Positions 51,633 to 62,340 of a DNA stretch of 64,000 nt are shown here, piece by piece. This stretch comes from an uncultured Wenzhouxiangella sp. (lineage in GTDB: Bacteria; Pseudomonadota; Gammaproteobacteria; Xanthomonadales; Wenzhouxiangellaceae). The stretch covers positions 1-64,000 of the forward strand of contig CAJXNL010000001.1 in NCBI GenBank assembly GCA_913057195.1. The letters are read 5' to 3'. The stretch's first letter is position 1; each line of letters starts with the position of its first letter. Both the position numbers and the translations under genes were made by a program. The notes below the pieces were generated by a model that searched no databases, had not been told where the DNA came from, and worked only from the letters and a program-made list of their open reading frames with translations.

Positions 51633-53337
51633 TACATGCATCAGGTCCGAAAGGCGGCACATCAAGCTCATGACCCAGCGCGACTTGTGCCTGGGTCTGC
51701 TGCCACCAGTCTGGATTAAACAACTCACCGTGTATTGAGCTCAGCAATTGGAGCCGAGCCGGAGCCAGGCCCATAAATAAAGGGAATTGCTCAGGGAAAA
51801 CGTCATCCTCACCCACATGAAACCAGGGCTCACTGCTCATGGACATCACATCGTCATCGGTGTCCGGCCAATGCCGAAATCGGCACTCATCGAGAAGACG
51901 AAGCTCATCGTAGTCGTAAAAAACCACACGCCCGGATCCGGTGACACCAAAATTTTTGGGTAAAAGATCGCCCGCAAAAATGTTGGATCTTGCTAAATCC
52001 TTTATGGCTTGGCCATAGTCCATTACTGCTTTTAACGCGTCAGGCTCTGGTGCACTGGACAAATATAGATCCAACGGATGGACACGGCGCTCAACATAGC
52101 AATGGTGTATCAGAAGATGGTCTGACCCCAACTCAACCACCCGAGAGCATTCAGTCTGAACCGTGTCTAATAAGCTCGGCGAAAATGCCTCCAGCGGCAG
52201 CTTTAACTCACGAAATTCTTGGGCATCAATCAAGCGACCCACCCGATCATGCTTAAACACCAGATGATAGCGCTCCAAAACATCCGCACGAGTGACTGAT
52301 TTGGATGGCGCGAAGCGGTCTCTAATCAGCTTAAAGACCACCGGATAGCCAGGCAACGTCAGCACCAGCATCACCATGCCCTTTTTACCCTCTGCCTCCA
52401 TCATTTGCTCTTCTGGATGTGCCAGCAAGTAGGAGAAAAAAGACTGAAACCGCTCTGTCTTGCCCTGTTTGACACGTCCCAAGACGGTGTATAACTCAGC
52501 CGCAGGTTTGCTGGGAAGAAGCTGACTTAAGAACCCAACCACAGGCTCAACATCGTCCAAATCCGCCATAAAGTAATTGAACGTGTACCCGAATAAAATG
52601 CTGATTTCTCGGGTTGTTGTCAGGACCGCTTCACACCACACGCCCTGATCAGACATGCTAAACCCAAAGACGATCGGCAGCCACGAACCGTCAAGATTCA
52701 CGCGGCCCACCCGGTAGGCACGTCCTGCACGGTAGAAACAAGCGCTCAGAATTTCGATGGTGACCTGACTGTTTTGCATCGCATAAGCCGTGGACAAATG
52801 ACGATAGAGCGCTGCAGGGTCTTCACTGATGACGCGCTCTAACCAAGGTTGGGTCAAAACGCCCATCAAAAAAGCCAAGTCATCTGGTTCATCCAGCGAC
52901 AGGTCATACCTTTCAACGCGGGGCTCGACTGAGGTGGCGGTGGGCCGATCGTTGACAGTGAACTCAATGGCCGCATCCACGCCAGTGGTCTTAAACAAGC
53001 GCCTGCTGAGGGTATTAAAAAAGGTCTGATAAAGCTTGGCATCACTGACGGACTTGGTGACTGCCTGATAGTTGGCTCGGATCTGAACCCAAATGGCGCG
53101 AGAAAATAGGCGGTCCACTAGAATTTGTTCGAGCCTTTCAATGGCGTCATTAATGGCCGAGTCATACAGCGCATACCGCTCATTGATATCTTGAATCATG
53201 CCCTGGCGATCGCGGTTCAGGAAACGCCGTTTGGCCCGCCGGGTGATGTCTGAAAAGCTGGCATTGTAGTCTTCAAAAGCCCGTACGATGCACTGAACGG
53301 CTGCCTCAACCTGAATTTGTTGAGGCGATTGGCTCAT
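51607..53337 (-). CDS. aceK: Isocitrate dehydrogenase kinase/phosphatase
   Basis: Encodes 576 residues (E. coli AceK 578). It phosphorylates and inactivates isocitrate dehydrogenase, sending carbon into the glyoxylate bypass, and reverses this. The ATP-binding loop EGKKGMVMLVL with VVFKLIRDRFAP (about 320-345), the Asp-rich DQNS-like region YCVERRVHPLDLYL and the KNFGVT/VVFYDYDE kinase motifs (about 460-485) are seen. In E. coli it is in aceBAK; here it is the last gene of sucC-sucD-nadE-aceK, its ATG overlapping the nadE stop by four bases. aceA and aceB are not in the window. Confidence 0.95.
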   Translation of the reverse strand: MSQSPQQIQVEAAVQCIVRAFEDYNASFSDITRRAKRRFLNRDRQGMIQDINERYALYDSAINDAIERLEQILVDRLFSRAIWVQIRANYQAVTKSVSDAKLYQTFFNTLSRRLFKTTGVDAAIEFTVNDRPTATSVEPRVERYDLSLDEPDDLAFLMGVLTQPWLERVISEDPAALYRHLSTAYAMQNSQVTIEILSACFYRAGRAYRVGRVNLDGSWLPIVFGFSMSDQGVWCEAVLTTTREISILFGYTFNYFMADLDDVEPVVGFLSQLLPSKPAAELYTVLGRVKQGKTERFQSFFSYLLAHPEEQMMEAEGKKGMVMLVLTLPGYPVVFKLIRDRFAPSKSVTRADVLERYHLVFKHDRVGRLIDAQEFRELKLPLEAFSPSLLDTVQTECSRVVELGSDHLLIHHCYVERRVHPLDLYLSSAPEPDALKAVMDYGQAIKDLARSNIFAGDLLPKNFGVTGSGRVVFYDYDELRLLDECRFRHWPDTDDDVMSMSSEPWFHVGEDDVFPEQFPLFMGLAPARLQLLSSIHGELFNPDWWQQTQAQVALGHELDVPPFGPDACINSVQGGV

Positions 53338-54974
53338 GTGTCCTCAATGAGGCCGCTGTCACGCCATCCTGAGGTGATCGGGTAGCGCCGGTCGCGCCCA
53401 AAGGCGCGTCGTGTGATCCGAGGGCCTGGCGCGCCCTGCCGGCGTTTATATTCAGCAGCTAAAACCATGCCCGCAACGCGGCGCACCACCGCTTCTTCAA
53501 ACCCTGCCGCAACAATCGTACCGATCGGCTGGTCAAGCTCAACATACCGTGTGATGATTTCATCAAGAACAGGATAGGGAGGAAGCCGATCTTGATCCAA
53601 CTGGTTAGGGGAAAGCTCAGCTGAGGGCGGGCGATCAATGACGCCTTGAGGAATGGCTTCAGAGCGGTGATTTCGATAATCACACAGTCGGTACACCATT
53701 TGTTTCAAACAATCTTTTATCGGGCTAAAGCCCCCACACATATCGCCATAAATCGTGGAATAGCCAGTGGCAAGTTCACTTTTATTGCTGGTGGCCAAAG
53801 GCAAATGCCCGAATTTATTGGACAGCGCCATAATGACCGTTCCGCGAGCTCGTGCCTGAAGATTCTCTTCGGTAAAGTTTTCACGAGTTCCAGCAAACAC
53901 CTCTGCCATTTGGTTGAGCATGGCTTGATAGATCGGCTCAATGGAGATGGTTTCATGACAAAGCCCCATTGATGTGATCTGTTCGGTCGCTAGGATAAGC
54001 GACAACTCAGCAGTATGCCGAGACGGCATCATCACCGCCAGCACATTCTCTGGACCCACAGCATCTGCAGCAATGGCTGCCGTAAGCGCTGAGTCAACCC
54101 CACCTGACAGACCTAAAACCACCGATTCAAATTTGTTTTTTCTGGCATAGTCACGAAGTCCAAGCGTTAATACCTCATACACCACAGCCAAATCATCGGT
54201 GGTGCCCTCAGGCCAAACGATTGGATCAAACTTCCGACTGTTCTTATCATATTCCAACACCAGAAGCACTTCTTGGCACAGTGGCGCAGGCGACGACAAC
54301 TGCCCATGACCATCGATAGCCAGTGAATGCCCATCAAACACCAATTCATCTTGACCACCCACGCAGTTGAGATAGATGACCGGCAGTCCTGTCTCTGCAT
54401 GTCTGTCTTGAAGAACCTGACTTCGATCCAGGTGCTTTTGCATGTAATATGGCGAAGCATTGGCAGACACCAAAAGCTGTGCACCGGCCTGGTGTGCAGC
54501 GCGCGCGGCTTCGGGTGTCCATGTGTCCTCACAGATCAACACGCCAACGCGAACACCCGCCACTTCAATGACCAAAGGTTGATCTCCTGGCACAAAGTAT
54601 CGGCGCTCATCGAAAACCGCGTAATTGGGTAAATCCCATTTATCGTAAGTGCCAATAACCTGCCCATCTCTGAGCCAGGAAACGGAATTATATCGACGCT
54701 CCCCTTCAGCTCGTGGGTGACCAACGATGACATCAATCCCTTGGACATGCTGAGCAATGTCCTTCAGGGTTTGTTCAGTGCGCCTCATGAAACCGGGCCG
54801 CAGAACCAGATCCTCCGGCGGATACCCGGTCAAGGCAAGCTCAGGAAACACCAAGAGATCAGCTTGGTGCTGATCTCTCGCTTGAACGAGCAATTGGAGG
54901 ATTCGATCGTGATTGGCCGTGATGTGGCCAACTTCAAAATCGAATTGTGCCAGTGCTATTTTCAGCTCAAACAA
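53334..54974 (-). CDS. nadE: Glutamine-dependent NAD+ synthetase
   Basis: Encodes 546 residues. The N-terminal nitrilase-type glutaminase (about 1-265) has Glu in [13 protein letters not shown], Lys in YDKWDLPNY and Cys in LICEDTW; the C-terminal synthetase has the PP-loop [12 protein letters not shown] near residue 288 and [18 protein letters not shown]. It amidates nicotinate adenine dinucleotide to NAD. The start is TTG (54974), overlapping the sucD stop by 13 nt, so translation may be coupled. It is followed directly by aceK. Confidence 0.95.
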   Translation of the reverse strand: MFELKIALAQFDFEVGHITANHDRILQLLVQARDQHQADLLVFPELALTGYPPEDLVLRPGFMRRTEQTLKDIAQHVQGIDVIVGHPRAEGERRYNSVSWLRDGQVIGTYDKWDLPNYAVFDERRYFVPGDQPLVIEVAGVRVGVLICEDTWTPEAARAAHQAGAQLLVSANASPYYMQKHLDRSQVLQDRHAETGLPVIYLNCVGGQDELVFDGHSLAIDGHGQLSSPAPLCQEVLLVLEYDKNSRKFDPIVWPEGTTDDLAVVYEVLTLGLRDYARKNKFESVVLGLSGGVDSALTAAIAADAVGPENVLAVMMPSRHTAELSLILATEQITSMGLCHETISIEPIYQAMLNQMAEVFAGTRENFTEENLQARARGTVIMALSNKFGHLPLATSNKSELATGYSTIYGDMCGGFSPIKDCLKQMVYRLCDYRNHRSEAIPQGVIDRPPSAELSPNQLDQDRLPPYPVLDEIITRYVELDQPIGTIVAAGFEEAVVRRVAGMVLAAEYKRRQGAPGPRITRRAFGRDRRYPITSGWRDSGLIEDT

Positions 54975-55834
54975 CCCGAGATTGCTGCGCCCAACTCCAC
55001 CGGTGAGCGTACAGTGCTCACACCGGCCTGTTCGAGCGCTTTGTATTTGGCATCGGCCGTCCCCTCGCCGCCCGAGATGATGGCACCGGCATGACCCATC
55101 CGCTTGCCCGGAGGCGCGGTCACACCAGCGATGTAGCCCACCACAGGCTTAGTGACATGATCTGCGATGAACTCAGCGGCCTCTTCTTCAGCGCTGCCGC
55201 CAATTTCGCCGACCATGATAATGCCCTCTGTTGCATCATCTTCTTGGAACAAAGACAAGCAGTCCACAAAACTCATGCCGTGGATTGGGTCACCACCGAT
55301 GCCGATGCATGTCGTTTGGCCCAAACCAACTTGGGTGGTCTGGAACACGGCCTCATAAGTCAAGGTACCAGAGCGAGAAACAATGCCCACGCGGCCAGGT
55401 TTGTGGATTTGGCCGGGCATAATGCCGATCTTGCATTCGCCTGGGGTAATGATCCCCGGACAGTTGGGTCCTATTAGCGTCACGTCGTCGTATTCAGCCA
55501 ACGCCGATTTTACCCGCATCATATCGAGCACCGGGATGCCTTCAGTGATGCAGACAATCACACGGATGCCAGCATCGGCCGCTTCCAAGATGGCATCAGC
55601 AGCAAATGGCGGCGGCACAAAAATCATGGATGCGTCCGCGCCGCTTTGCTCAACCGCTTCTTCCACGGTATTAAACACAGGGCGATCCAGGTGAGTCTGA
55701 CCGCCTTTTCCAGGCGTGACTCCTCCGACCAACTGAGTCCCGTAAGCCATCGCCTGCTCAGAATGAAAAGTGCCCTGCGCGCCCGTGAAGCCTTGGGTAA
55801 TCACGCGGGTGTTTTTATTGACTAGTACGCTCAT
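54962..55834 (-). CDS. sucD: Succinyl-CoA synthetase alpha subunit
   Basis: Encodes 290 residues, the normal size. It forms the CoA-binding and phosphohistidine part of the TCA-cycle enzyme. The CoA site ([15 protein letters not shown]), [20 protein letters not shown] and the phosphohistidine segment [17 protein letters not shown] are present. It lies 15 bp after sucC and overlaps nadE by 13 nt. Confidence 0.98.
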   Translation of the reverse strand: MSVLVNKNTRVITQGFTGAQGTFHSEQAMAYGTQLVGGVTPGKGGQTHLDRPVFNTVEEAVEQSGADASMIFVPPPFAADAILEAADAGIRVIVCITEGIPVLDMMRVKSALAEYDDVTLIGPNCPGIITPGECKIGIMPGQIHKPGRVGIVSRSGTLTYEAVFQTTQVGLGQTTCIGIGGDPIHGMSFVDCLSLFQEDDATEGIIMVGEIGGSAEEEAAEFIADHVTKPVVGYIAGVTAPPGKRMGHAGAIISGGEGTADAKYKALEQAGVSTVRSPVELGAAISGCLS

Positions 55835-55849
55835 AACTCATGCATTCCT

Positions 55850-57013
55850 TCAGGCTTGAACCGCGGCAACCGCTTTACGGGCGCCGTCATTGAGATCGTC
55901 AGCAGTGATAATGGTCAGGCCACTGTCAGCCAACAGTTGCTTACCTTCATTCACGTTGGTGCCCTCCAACCGGACCACCACCGGTACATTCAGGTCGATG
56001 TCACGAACAGCGTTGATGATGCCCTCAGCAATCAAATCACAGCGGACAATCCCACCGAAGATGTTCACCAAAATGGCTTCAACACTGTCACTGGACAGGA
56101 TCAGTTTGAACGCTTCTTTAACGCGCTCTGCATTGGTGCCTCCCCCCACATCCAGAAAGTTTGCAGGCTCGCCACCCGCCAGCTTAATCACATCCATGGT
56201 GGCCATCGCCAAACCAGCGCCGTTAACCATGCAGGCAATATTGCCATCCAATGTGACGTAGTTGAGATCATGCTTCGAGGCAGCCAATTCAGTCGGATCT
56301 TCTTGCGATTCGTCGCGCATGTCAGCCAACTCAGGATGACGATACAGCGCGTTATCATCGGCATTGAGCTTAGCATCGAGCGCGCTGAGATTGCCTTCAC
56401 CATCTATGATCAGCGGATTGACTTCAATCAAGCTGATGTCTTTGTCCACAAACAGGCGGTATAGACCTGCCATGATTTTGGTCAGCTGCCCAACTTGGCG
56501 CGCGTCCAGCCCCATTTTAAAACCCATTTTCCGAGCTTGATAAGGCATAAAGCCAGCAGCCGTATCCATGGTTTCGGTGATGATTTTGTCTGGTGTTTCG
56601 GCCGCGACTTGTTCAATATCTACACCGCCAGCGGCAGATCCCATGAAAACGATGGCTTTGTGAGTTCGATCAATTAAAGCACCCAAGTAAAGCTCTTGCT
56701 CAATATCGGTGGCCTCTGCGATCAGCACACTGTTGACCGGCAACGCCAGTCCGCCTGTTTGATAGGTCTCGATATTCATTCCGAGCATGCGCTCGGCTTC
56801 TGATTTCACCGCATCGAGACTATCAGCCAGCTTCACCCCACCGGCTTTGCCACGTCCGCCGGCGTGAACTTGAGCCTTGACCACCCATTGGCTCCCACCG
56901 ACTTTTTTTGCAGCCGCGATGGCCTCATCCGCGGTGGTTGCAAGCTCACCCTTGGGGACCGGAATGGCGTACTGCGCAAACAAGTCCTTGGCCTGATATT
57001 CATGAAAATTCAT
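55850..57013 (-). CDS. sucC: Succinyl-CoA synthetase beta subunit
   Basis: Encodes 387 residues (E. coli 388) with [15 protein letters not shown] at the N-terminus, the ATP-grasp region ([19 protein letters not shown] near residue 45) and the C-terminal ligase domain ([31 protein letters not shown]). It binds nucleotide and succinate. I choose ATG 57013 with AAGGAA upstream; the opening to 57496 would extend into the divergent regulator. It heads sucC-sucD-nadE-aceK. The 162-bp divergent gap before the regulator gene must hold promoters, but I see no clear box. Confidence 0.97.
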   Translation of the reverse strand: MNFHEYQAKDLFAQYAIPVPKGELATTADEAIAAAKKVGGSQWVVKAQVHAGGRGKAGGVKLADSLDAVKSEAERMLGMNIETYQTGGLALPVNSVLIAEATDIEQELYLGALIDRTHKAIVFMGSAAGGVDIEQVAAETPDKIITETMDTAAGFMPYQARKMGFKMGLDARQVGQLTKIMAGLYRLFVDKDISLIEVNPLIIDGEGNLSALDAKLNADDNALYRHPELADMRDESQEDPTELAASKHDLNYVTLDGNIACMVNGAGLAMATMDVIKLAGGEPANFLDVGGGTNAERVKEAFKLILSSDSVEAILVNIFGGIVRCDLIAEGIINAVRDIDLNVPVVVRLEGTNVNEGKQLLADSGLTIITADDLNDGARKAVAAVQA

Positions 57014-57175
57014 TGACTTGGGTTCCTTGAAGTCGAAGTTGAGACGAAAAACGCCATCCAATCCCGTATTTTGATGGATTTTGGTCGAGTTATCAAACCA
57101 CGGCGACGATTTCGCCCCTATTTTAGCGTCAAATTCCGATGTACAGGCCATGCATTCCACCCCAATATCCGAAAT

Positions 57176-58150
57176 ATGGAATGGACCTCCTCCCCTGATC
57201 CTCTCAATGAGCGATTGATTGGTACCAGCCCTGCAATGGTCAAGCTGAAGCAATGGGTTCACCGCCTGGCAGAACTCGATGTCAATGTTCTGATCGAAGG
57301 GCCCTCTGGCTCCGGTAAGGAGTTGGTTGCTGAACTGATCCATGCCCTCAGCAATCGAGGCAACCACCGCTGGGTGCCGATCAATTGTGGCGCCATTCCC
57401 ACAGAACTTTTTGAAAGCGAGCTGTTCGGTCACCGCGCCGGCGCCTTTACCGGCGCGAATGAGGCGCAGTTGGGGTTGGTGGCCATGGCCAATCACAGCA
57501 CCTTATTTTTAGATGAGATCGGCGAACTGCCGAAAAAGATGCAGGTGAAACTATTGCGCGCACTAGAAACGCAAATGATTCGACCGTTGGGTGCGAGTGA
57601 GGAAGTATCAATCAATGCGCGGGTCATCGCAGCAACAAATCAATCGCTTGATCAGTTGATCGAAAGCGGTCAATTCCGACGCGATTTATACCATCGTCTC
57701 AGTGTTGCCCGGGTCACCACCCCCGCATTAAGCGAACTTGGTCATGATCTCATCACGATCAGTGAACGTCTTCTTGACCGAGTGGCCAAGCGATTGCAGC
57801 TGCCCAAAAAACCGCTCAGCCACGCTGCCTACCAAGCGCTTGCTCAGCATCCTTTCCATGGCAATGTCCGAGAGCTGGAACATTGCCTGACCCGGGGTTT
57901 GATTTGGTCCTCAGGCCCTGAAATTGACCAGGCAGCACTCGGGCTCTTGTCCGAGCCCGAGTCGGTGTCTCATCAGCAAGCACGCGGGCAGGAACCGACG
58001 ATGGCGCTACCAGAGGCATTGGAGCAAACCGAACGAATCATGATTGCCCGAGCCCTGAGAGCCAATGGTCGCAAGCGGCATCAGACCGCTGCCCAGCTGG
58101 GGATAACAGAGCGGGCCCTGCGCTATCGCTTACGCAAGCATGGCCTTTAA
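57176..58150 (+). CDS. Sigma-54-dependent transcriptional activator, PspF-like
   Basis: Encodes 324 residues: an AAA+ domain (about 10-245) with Walker A GPSGSGKE (42-49), the sigma-54-contacting GAFTGA loop (89-94), Walker [10 protein letters not shown] and the R-finger region FRRDLYHRL, then a Fis-type HTH at the end ([18 protein letters not shown]). It has no receiver or sensor domain, so like PspF it must be controlled by another protein or be constitutive. The start at 57176 is chosen since the domain begins soon after; earlier in-frame codons lack a ribosome site. No sigma-54 promoter (TGGCAC-N5-TTGC) was found nearby. Confidence 0.9.
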   Translation: MEWTSSPDPLNERLIGTSPAMVKLKQWVHRLAELDVNVLIEGPSGSGKELVAELIHALSNRGNHRWVPINCGAIPTELFESELFGHRAGAFTGANEAQLGLVAMANHSTLFLDEIGELPKKMQVKLLRALETQMIRPLGASEEVSINARVIAATNQSLDQLIESGQFRRDLYHRLSVARVTTPALSELGHDLITISERLLDRVAKRLQLPKKPLSHAAYQALAQHPFHGNVRELEHCLTRGLIWSSGPEIDQAALGLLSEPESVSHQQARGQEPTMALPEALEQTERIMIARALRANGRKRHQTAAQLGITERALRYRLRKHGL

Positions 58151-58262
58151 AACGCCATGGCGCGGGCTTTAAATCAATCGTTTTGATTTTGATGGATGTA
58201 AAGAAACTGCGATCTGCTTGTGCAACAATTGTGGTTCAATTCAAAGCAGGCGTGTATAAATT

Positions 58263-59606
58263 ATGGCCGTCAATCCAGCCTCTATCAACGCACATGACGC
58301 CATGGGTGAGGCGTTGATCAATCGATTTTTAGCGGTGCGCCGTCAATCTGATTTGATGGCCACCGGCCTCAGCCCAGAGGATCAGAATCTTCAGTCAATG
58401 CCAGGTGCCAGTCCGATGAAGTGGCATCGAGCTCACACGACATGGTTCTTTGAAACATTTGTCTTGAAGCCACATTCTGGTCAATGGGGCTTTTCATATG
58501 AACCCATCAACGAACAGTTCGAATATCTTTTCAACTCCTACTACAACGGCGTGGGTCAGCAGTTCCCACGGGCGCAGCGAAGCCTAATGTCACGACCAGA
58601 TTGCGAGGAAGTGGCCGCGTATCGCAGACATATTGATCAATCCATGCAACAGCTTTTGTCCAAAGCGCCTGATTCAGCGATGGAAACACTCGCTGAGCTG
58701 GTGATCTTGGGGCTCAATCATGAGCAGCAACATCAAGAATTGATGGCGACCGATCTTAAGCATGCATTCAGCTTTAATCCCATTGCGCCCGCATGGACAA
58801 AACGGCCCGACCCACTGGGACCTGCCGCTGCACAACGTTGGGTCAAAATCAGTGGCGGCATTCATCAAATCGGTCATGACCCTGATCACGCACCTGATCC
58901 ATTGAGCTTCTATTTTGACAATGAGACGCCGCAACATAAGGTTTATCTGGAAGACTTTGAATTAGCACGTCGCCCAGTCACTTGTGGGGAATATTTACAG
59001 TTCATGGAAGATGGGGGTTACCGCAACGTAAATTTGTGGTTGTCTGACGGTTGGGCGTGGCGGCGCGACCACGACATTCAATCGCCGATGTACTGGCGCC
59101 AAGAAGACGGGCAGTGGTATCTACAAACCTTGGGCTGTTGGCGGGAGGTTGATCCCGATGAGCCCATCTGCCACATCAGCTTTTATGAAGCTGCCGCTTT
59201 TGCTCTGTGGGCTGGCGCACGACTGCCGACAGAAGCAGAGTGGGAGGTGGCAGCAGGCTCGATATCGAGCGACTCCATTGAAGAGGGCCATTTCTCGGGC
59301 TGCAATCGATATCATCCAGCCAGCTCACCCGATCTAAACGCCGAACATGAGGCATCGCGGCCTCTGGTTCAACTGTTCGGTGACATTTGGGAATGGACGG
59401 CCTCGAGCTATTCTCCATACCCTGGATTTAAACCGGTGGCTGGAGCCATTGGTGAGTACAACGGAAAATTTATGGCCAACCAAATGGTGCTGCGCGGCGG
59501 AAGCTGTGCAACGCCCACTGGGCATATTCGAAACACCTATAGAAACTTTTTTTATCCGCCCGATCGGTGGCAATTCAGTGGCCTGCGCTTGGCACGCGAT
59601 TTGTAA
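58263..59606 (+). CDS. egtB: Ergothioneine synthase EgtB-like iron sulfoxide synthase
   Basis: Encodes 447 residues: an N-terminal DinB-like domain (about 15-175) with iron-site histidines in KWHRAHTTW (His55/His58) and NHEQQHQE (His153/His157), and a C-terminal FGE-sulfatase domain (about 205-447) with RRPVTCGEYLQFMEDGGY and WEWTASSYSPYPGF. It couples hercynine to a thiol donor (cysteine or gamma-glutamylcysteine) with oxygen. A TATAAA only 3 bp before the ATG raises the chance of a leaderless message or a start at Met14 (58302). It is followed by egtD; egtC, egtA and egtE are not seen. Confidence 0.93.
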   Translation: MAVNPASINAHDAMGEALINRFLAVRRQSDLMATGLSPEDQNLQSMPGASPMKWHRAHTTWFFETFVLKPHSGQWGFSYEPINEQFEYLFNSYYNGVGQQFPRAQRSLMSRPDCEEVAAYRRHIDQSMQQLLSKAPDSAMETLAELVILGLNHEQQHQELMATDLKHAFSFNPIAPAWTKRPDPLGPAAAQRWVKISGGIHQIGHDPDHAPDPLSFYFDNETPQHKVYLEDFELARRPVTCGEYLQFMEDGGYRNVNLWLSDGWAWRRDHDIQSPMYWRQEDGQWYLQTLGCWREVDPDEPICHISFYEAAAFALWAGARLPTEAEWEVAAGSISSDSIEEGHFSGCNRYHPASSPDLNAEHEASRPLVQLFGDIWEWTASSYSPYPGFKPVAGAIGEYNGKFMANQMVLRGGSCATPTGHIRNTYRNFFYPPDRWQFSGLRLARDL

Positions 59607-59639
59607 ACACCTCACACTCCCATCTCCAATGGTGACTGG

Positions 59640-60572
59640 ATGAGCTCATTTGAAGAAGATGTCTTAATCGGACTGAGTGAATCGCCACGCTGGCTCCCAT
59701 GCAAGTACCTTTACGATGCTAAGGGCTCAGCGCTGTTTGAGAAAATTTGTGACACCGAGGATTACTATGTCACACGCGCTGATCTAGAGATTCACAGGCA
59801 TCAAATTGCTGAGGTCGCTCAATTGATCGGCTCGAATGCGCATCTCATTGAGTTTGGATCAGGTTCTGGCATCAAAACTGAGCTGCTCATCTCAGCCTTG
59901 TTGCAGCCCCGCGCTTACACGCCCATTGAGATCTCTCAAACCGCACTGGATGCTTCGGTCGATCAGCTTCGAAAACGCTTTCAACACCTTGATGTGCATC
60001 CGCTTCAGGCCGATTATACTGAAGACATTGACCCCCACCATCTCCACCTTGATCCTGTGGCCCGGCGTCGAGTGATTTATTTTCCTGGCTCGACCATCGG
60101 CAACTTCACTCGTGACCAAGCCAGCACATTTCTCAAACGGATGGGCAAGATGGCCGGTGACGACGGGCTGATTTTTATTGGTGTGGACTTGATCAAGCCC
60201 ATTAACAAGTTGCTCCGAGCGTATGACGACAGCGCTGGAATCACCGCAGAGTTTAATCTGAATTTACTGCAACGCTTACGCAATGAGCTAAACGCAGACA
60301 TTGATTGCGATGCCTTTGCTCATGAGTCTCGATTCAATCGGGCTTTACAAAGGGTAGAGATGCATTTGGTGGCTCAAAGCCCCACCAGCATTGGGCTGGG
60401 TGAACAGCACTTCGAATTCTCCAAAGGTGAAAGCATCCACACTGAGAGCTCTCACAAGTATTCAATCGCAGGTTTTCAGGATTTGGCCCGAGAATCGGGC
60501 CTCAATCCTGTTCGCTATTGGTTAGATAGCCAAGCTCAATTCAGCATGCACTGTCTTGAGCCTGGCCAGTAG
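59640..60572 (+). CDS. egtD: L-histidine N-alpha-methyltransferase EgtD
   Basis: Encodes 310 residues. It trimethylates histidine to hercynine, the first step of ergothioneine synthesis. The SAM site LIEFGSGSGIKTELLI near residue 65, the histidine-binding YFPGSTIGNF near residue 145 and the early CKYLYDAKGSALFEKICD are diagnostic of EgtD. It lies 33 bp after egtB in the same direction, so the two-gene EgtBD route is complete except for the C-S lyase. It is convergent with ggt, 13 bp apart. Confidence 0.96.
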   Translation: MSSFEEDVLIGLSESPRWLPCKYLYDAKGSALFEKICDTEDYYVTRADLEIHRHQIAEVAQLIGSNAHLIEFGSGSGIKTELLISALLQPRAYTPIEISQTALDASVDQLRKRFQHLDVHPLQADYTEDIDPHHLHLDPVARRRVIYFPGSTIGNFTRDQASTFLKRMGKMAGDDGLIFIGVDLIKPINKLLRAYDDSAGITAEFNLNLLQRLRNELNADIDCDAFAHESRFNRALQRVEMHLVAQSPTSIGLGEQHFEFSKGESIHTESSHKYSIAGFQDLARESGLNPVRYWLDSQAQFSMHCLEPGQ

Positions 60573-60585
60573 ATTCTTCGGCCAC

Positions 60586-62340
60586 TCAGTACCCCGCAGC
60601 TTGACCATCTTTTCGGGTCTCTGAGGCGCCACGATAGACTCGGCTGGGCGGATCAGTACGCTCATCGATCTCAACCATGATCGCTTGGTACCCTCCAAAA
60701 GGCCCCCGCGCCCAACTGACTCGATGCCCTTTACCCAAAAGGGCTCGAATGGTCGAATAGTCGAACCCAGACTCAAGATTGACCTCGCCGCCATCCGTCA
60801 TTTGAAGTGCCTGGCCAGTCGGCTCAGTTGAACCAGTGTGGTGAATACGCGGTGCATCACCGGCCTCTTGCAAGCCCATCCCAAAATCCACAAGGTTCAT
60901 GACAATTTGAGCATGGCCTTGAGGCTGCATGCCGCCACCCATCAATCCAAAACTGACCCAGGGCTGGTCATCTTTGGTAATGAATGCCGGGATGATGGTG
61001 TGAAATGGTCGCTTTCCCGGTGCGAACGTGTTGGGATGACCCTCTTTTAACACAAACATCTCGCCCCGATTTTGCAAGATAAAGCCCGCACCCGGAGGCG
61101 TCATCCCAGATCCCATGCCACGATAGTTGGACTGAATAAAGGACACCATGTTGCCATACTGGTCTGCGGTGGTGAGGTAGATGGTATCGCCTTCATCGAG
61201 CTCCGGCCGACCGGCTTCAATGGTTCTGGCGCTGCGATCGAGATCGATCAGCTCGCGCCGTTGATCGGCGTACTCTTTTGAGATGAGCCAATCGACATCA
61301 ACCTCCATATACTCCGGATCAGCATAGTGACGCGCCCGATCCTCAAATGCGAGTTTCTTGGCCTCGACAAATAAATGCACATGCTCAGGTGAGCCGAATT
61401 CAACCTCTGAGAGGTCAAAGCCCTCTAAGATATTGAGAATTTGCAGCCCAGCGATGCCTTGACCGTTCGGCGGAATCTGCCACACGTCATAACCTCGGTA
61501 ACTTGTGGAGACAGGTTCGACCCACTCACCTTGGTGATTGGCCAAGTCGTCATAACTTAAAAATCCACCATTTTCAGCCATATAATCACTGATGCGGCGC
61601 GCCAGCTCACCTTTATAAAATCCATCACGTCCGTCCTCGACGAGAATTCGCAACGTGTCAGCATAGTTGGGGTTTTTCCAAACCTCACCCGCTCGTGGTG
61701 CTCGACCATCGATCGTGAACTGCTCAAGAAATCCTGGATACGCCTCTAACACCGGCACGGTGCGCTCCCAGTACCACGCGATCAACTCATGGACGGGATG
61801 CCCATTTTCTGCATACTCGATGGCGGGGGCCAAAATGTCGGCCATCTCGAGCTGACCATATCGCTCATGCAGCGCGAACCAGCCATCAATCACCCCGGGC
61901 ACTGATACTGGCAGCGGCCCCCGCTTTGGGATGTCTTTGTAGCCATTCTCTTGAAACCACTCAAGACTGAGATCCTGTGGCGAGCGTCCAGAACCGTTGT
62001 ATCCGGTCAACTGCTGAGACGATTGATCCCATACAATCGCGAACATGTCACCGCCTAAGCCATTGCCGGTCGGCTCCATCAACCCCAAGGCTGCGTTCGC
62101 TGCAATCGCAGCATCCACCGCATGCCCGCCCTGCTTGAGAATATCCAGCGCGATCTGCGTGGCCAATGGATGAGAGGTGGCTGCCATGCCATTTTGGCCC
62201 ATCACCTCAGAACGCGAGGCAAAAAGCTCACCCGTGATTCGGTCATATGCCCAACTGGAGGATGTCAAAAACAGCAGCACCAAAAGCGCAATCAGTGGAT
62301 GTGTATTCAGCGGCGTCGGCGACTTTCGAGTCATGGTCAT
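60586..62340 (-). CDS. Gamma-glutamyltransferase, exported
   Basis: Encodes 584 residues. A signal peptide (about 1-31, ending SWA) directs it to the periplasm. The N-terminal NNtn precursor starts MAATSHPLATQIALDIL and the autoprocessing nucleophile aligns with Thr386 in GDTIYLTTAD; GSGMTPPGAG follows. The TIYL form is that of YwrD-like gamma-glutamyltransferases, not the E. coli TTHYS. It hydrolyses or transfers gamma-glutamyl groups, e.g. from glutathione. GGGAG precedes the ATG. Its position beside egtBD invites a link to gamma-glutamyl thiols, but its export argues against a cytosolic EgtC-like role. Confidence 0.92.
   Translation of the reverse strand: MTMTRKSPTPLNTHPLIALLVLLFLTSSSWAYDRITGELFASRSEVMGQNGMAATSHPLATQIALDILKQGGHAVDAAIAANAALGLMEPTGNGLGGDMFAIVWDQSSQQLTGYNGSGRSPQDLSLEWFQENGYKDIPKRGPLPVSVPGVIDGWFALHERYGQLEMADILAPAIEYAENGHPVHELIAWYWERTVPVLEAYPGFLEQFTIDGRAPRAGEVWKNPNYADTLRILVEDGRDGFYKGELARRISDYMAENGGFLSYDDLANHQGEWVEPVSTSYRGYDVWQIPPNGQGIAGLQILNILEGFDLSEVEFGSPEHVHLFVEAKKLAFEDRARHYADPEYMEVDVDWLISKEYADQRRELIDLDRSARTIEAGRPELDEGDTIYLTTADQYGNMVSFIQSNYRGMGSGMTPPGAGFILQNRGEMFVLKEGHPNTFAPGKRPFHTIIPAFITKDDQPWVSFGLMGGGMQPQGHAQIVMNLVDFGMGLQEAGDAPRIHHTGSTEPTGQALQMTDGGEVNLESGFDYSTIRALLGKGHRVSWARGPFGGYQAIMVEIDERTDPPSRVYRGASETRKDGQAAGY

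Noticed and set aside
57014-58262. Sigma-54 promoter controlled by the PspF-like activator
   Set aside because: No TGGCAC-N5-TTGC match was found in the gaps on either side of the activator gene.
60586-62340. Gamma-glutamyltransferase as the missing EgtC
   Set aside because: EgtC is a cytosolic class II glutamine amidotransferase-like enzyme; this protein has a signal peptide and belongs to a different family.
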